Positions 10,330-12,500 of a stretch of 12,500 nucleotides of DNA are shown here, piece after piece (position 1 is the stretch's first letter; each line of letters begins with the position of its first letter). A program made the position numbers and the translations under genes. The notes beneath the pieces were generated by a model that saw only the letters and a program-made list of their open reading frames with translations, had not been told where the DNA came from and searched no databases. The stretch is from Halocaridina rubra (Eukaryota; Arthropoda; Malacostraca; Decapoda; Atyidae), in the NCBI GenBank assembly GCA_037179515.1, contig JAXCGZ010021066.1:72501-85000 (forward strand), read 5' to 3'.

Positions 10330-10491
10330 CGGAAAGTTAGGACGTTGCCTTCTTGAGGCGGACTTTGGTTTTGGGAGTGCGATCTCTACCATGTGTGAAG
10401 GTTCTTTTTTAACCAAGACCATGGCAGATCTCAAACCAACGACTTGACGAATCAAAGCTGCATGCTCTATCACTTGAGGTGAAAGCTAAAG
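10330..10491 (-). mobile_element. Candidate tRNA-derived SINE or tRNA pseudogene
   Basis: On the minus strand CACCTCAAGTGATAGAGC (plus 10464-10481) resembles a tRNA D-arm/box A, and GGTTTGAGATC (plus 10427-10437) resembles box B, with normal tRNA-like spacing between. About 90 bp of non-tRNA sequence, including CTTGGTTAAAAAAGAACC, continues to about 10330. I see no clear tail or target-site duplication. It is too diverged from consensus to be a working tRNA, and it differs from the other two tRNA-like units in the window. Confidence 0.45.
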
Positions 10492-10964
10492 ATTTCTAAA
10501 AATTTCAAAGTAGCATTACTATATAACTGTGAATATTGAATGTTCTTTTTCCTTAATTTTTGTATATTTTTTGTATCTCATTATAATAATTATCTAATTG
10601 ATTAATAATAATTCTAATTCATCAAACTTTTATTTTTAAATATTTATGAATATTTAATTTTTTTTACTAATTTCTTATTTTATCTTTTAAAGTTACTAAT
10701 ATTTTTTTTTTCATTTTTTTTAACTGTTGTAGGTAACTGTCGCAATTTACAAAATCTATGACTACCTCTAAATTACAATTTAATAGCTTTTTCTAAACAA
10801 TAAATTACAGTTCACTGTTATTTTGCAAACATCTTTGACATCCACTTGAAGAATCACTTCCCATTAACTAAGTTAGATTAAAAATATTAAAATGCTCCAA
10901 AATTTCTTTATTTGTATAAATGAATAATAAAGATAATTTTGCGTATTATTGCTGTTTATATTAC
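10492..10964. other. Strongly A+T-rich unassigned DNA
   Basis: T-rich and A+T-rich sequence with several T runs (for example about 10700-10720) and no open frame of note. It leads into the (AAT)n array, and ATAATTAT-like steps appear from about 10570 and again from 10960. Confidence 0.5.
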
Positions 10965-10989
10965 TATAATTATCATTAATACAATAATG

Positions 10990-11065
<76 letters not shown>

Positions 11066-11104
11066 TAATAATAATGATAATAATAATAATAACAATAATA
11101 ATAA

Positions 11105-11129
11105 TAATAATGATAATAATAATAATATT

Positions 11130-11195
<66 letters not shown>

Positions 11196-11215
11196 AATAA
11201 AAATAATAATAATGA

Positions 11216-11291
<76 letters not shown>

Positions 11292-11312
11292 CATAATTAT
11301 AGCAATAATAAC

Positions 11313-11345
<33 letters not shown>
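11105..11345. repeat. Duplicated block in the (AAT)n array, copy 1
   Basis: Landmarks in order are ATATTTATAA (TTT at 11128-11130), ACAAAAATAAAAAT (11191), and ACATAATTATAGCAATAA (11291), followed by an AAAAATAAT variant. All recur in the same order in copy 2. Confidence 0.85.
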
Positions 11346-11716
<371 letters not shown>

Positions 11717-11736
11717 TAATAACAATAATAATAATG

Positions 11737-11772
<36 letters not shown>

Positions 11773-11796
11773 TTAATAATAATAATAATAATAATG

Positions 11797-11895
<99 letters not shown>

Positions 11896-11992
11896 TAATA
11901 ATAAAGATAATGGTAACAAAAATAATAATAAAGATAATAAGAATTGTAATAATAATAATAATAATAATAGTAATTTTAATAATAATAATAAC

Positions 11993-12090
<98 letters not shown>

Positions 12091-12106
12091 TAATAATATT
12101 AATAAT

Positions 12107-12346
<240 letters not shown>

Positions 12347-12360
12347 TGGAGTTATTTCAA

Positions 12361-12500
12361 AAATTGAGACTTAGAATGAGATGGATAGATGGCATGAAAA
12401 GAGAACTGAATGCACGTGGTAAGACGATGGAACAGGAAAGAGTGCGTGGAAGAGATAAGAATTAGTGGAGGAAGATAGTTCATATATATAACATGGCTCA
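12361..12500 (+). pseudogene. Probable remnant of a second non-LTR reverse transcriptase, C-terminal tail
   Basis: One plus-strand frame reads [18 protein letters not shown], then GRDKN, a TAG stop (12463-12465), and WRKIVHIYNMA to the window end. The pattern R-x-R-W-x-D, about 25 residues, then D-R/K-x-x-W-R is typical of the tail that follows the RT domain in many animal LINE proteins. The in-frame stop sits just before the conserved Trp, so the copy is dead. Upstream coding sequence is replaced by the compound microsatellite, so either the element is 5'-truncated or the repeat expanded within it. It lies on the opposite strand from the LINE at 1-1625 and is a separate insertion. The match is short and from memory of the family pattern. 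Confidence 0.45.

Overview
This window looks like intergenic or intronic DNA from a eukaryote, most likely an arthropod and plausibly a decapod crustacean (crab or shrimp). The evidence is the lack of compact ORFs, strong A+T bias, very long (AT)n and (AAT)n microsatellites, a decayed APE-type non-LTR retrotransposon, several tRNA-derived SINE-like units, and a short patch of TTAGG-like sequence matching the usual arthropod telomere motif. The taxonomic call is inference. I find no intact host protein-coding gene and no functional tRNA or rRNA gene.

Layout, left to right. 1-1625 (minus strand) is a broken LINE: endonuclease, linker, and the start of a reverse transcriptase that runs off the left edge. 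It is recognisable across three reading frames, with at least five frame breaks and two in-frame stops. 1626-2240 is unassigned. 2240-3665 is a diverged minisatellite with units of about 42 bp. 3666-4655 is A+T-rich unassigned DNA, followed by a weak repeat of about 30 bp (4655-4880) and a 154-bp (AT)n tract. 5548-5751 is a SINE-like element with pol III box-like motifs, a (TTA)n tail and possible target-site duplications. Directly after it, about 5775-7260 is a 38-bp minisatellite of about 38 units that differ in sequence but mostly keep their length.

7262-7865 is a head-to-tail array of a 274-bp unit carrying a tRNA-like promoter head. 8034-8559 is a 526-bp (AT)n tract. 8560-9756 is mostly unassigned and includes a TTAGG-like patch. 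About 9757-10190 holds three copies of a 145-148 bp repeat. Around 10330-10491 (minus) is another tRNA-like SINE candidate. 10965-12110 is a (AAT)n array of over 1.1 kb with an internal duplication of about 280-300 bp, running into (AT)n at 12110-12331. 12361-12500 (plus) looks like the degraded C-terminal tail of a second non-LTR reverse transcriptase.

There is no operon or pathway here. The window is a nest of retroelement remnants and tandem repeats. The most informative structures are the length-conserved 38-bp array, the exact 274-bp tRNA-like tandem, the higher-order duplication inside the (AAT)n array, and the LINE whose frame breaks lie mainly in homopolymer runs.
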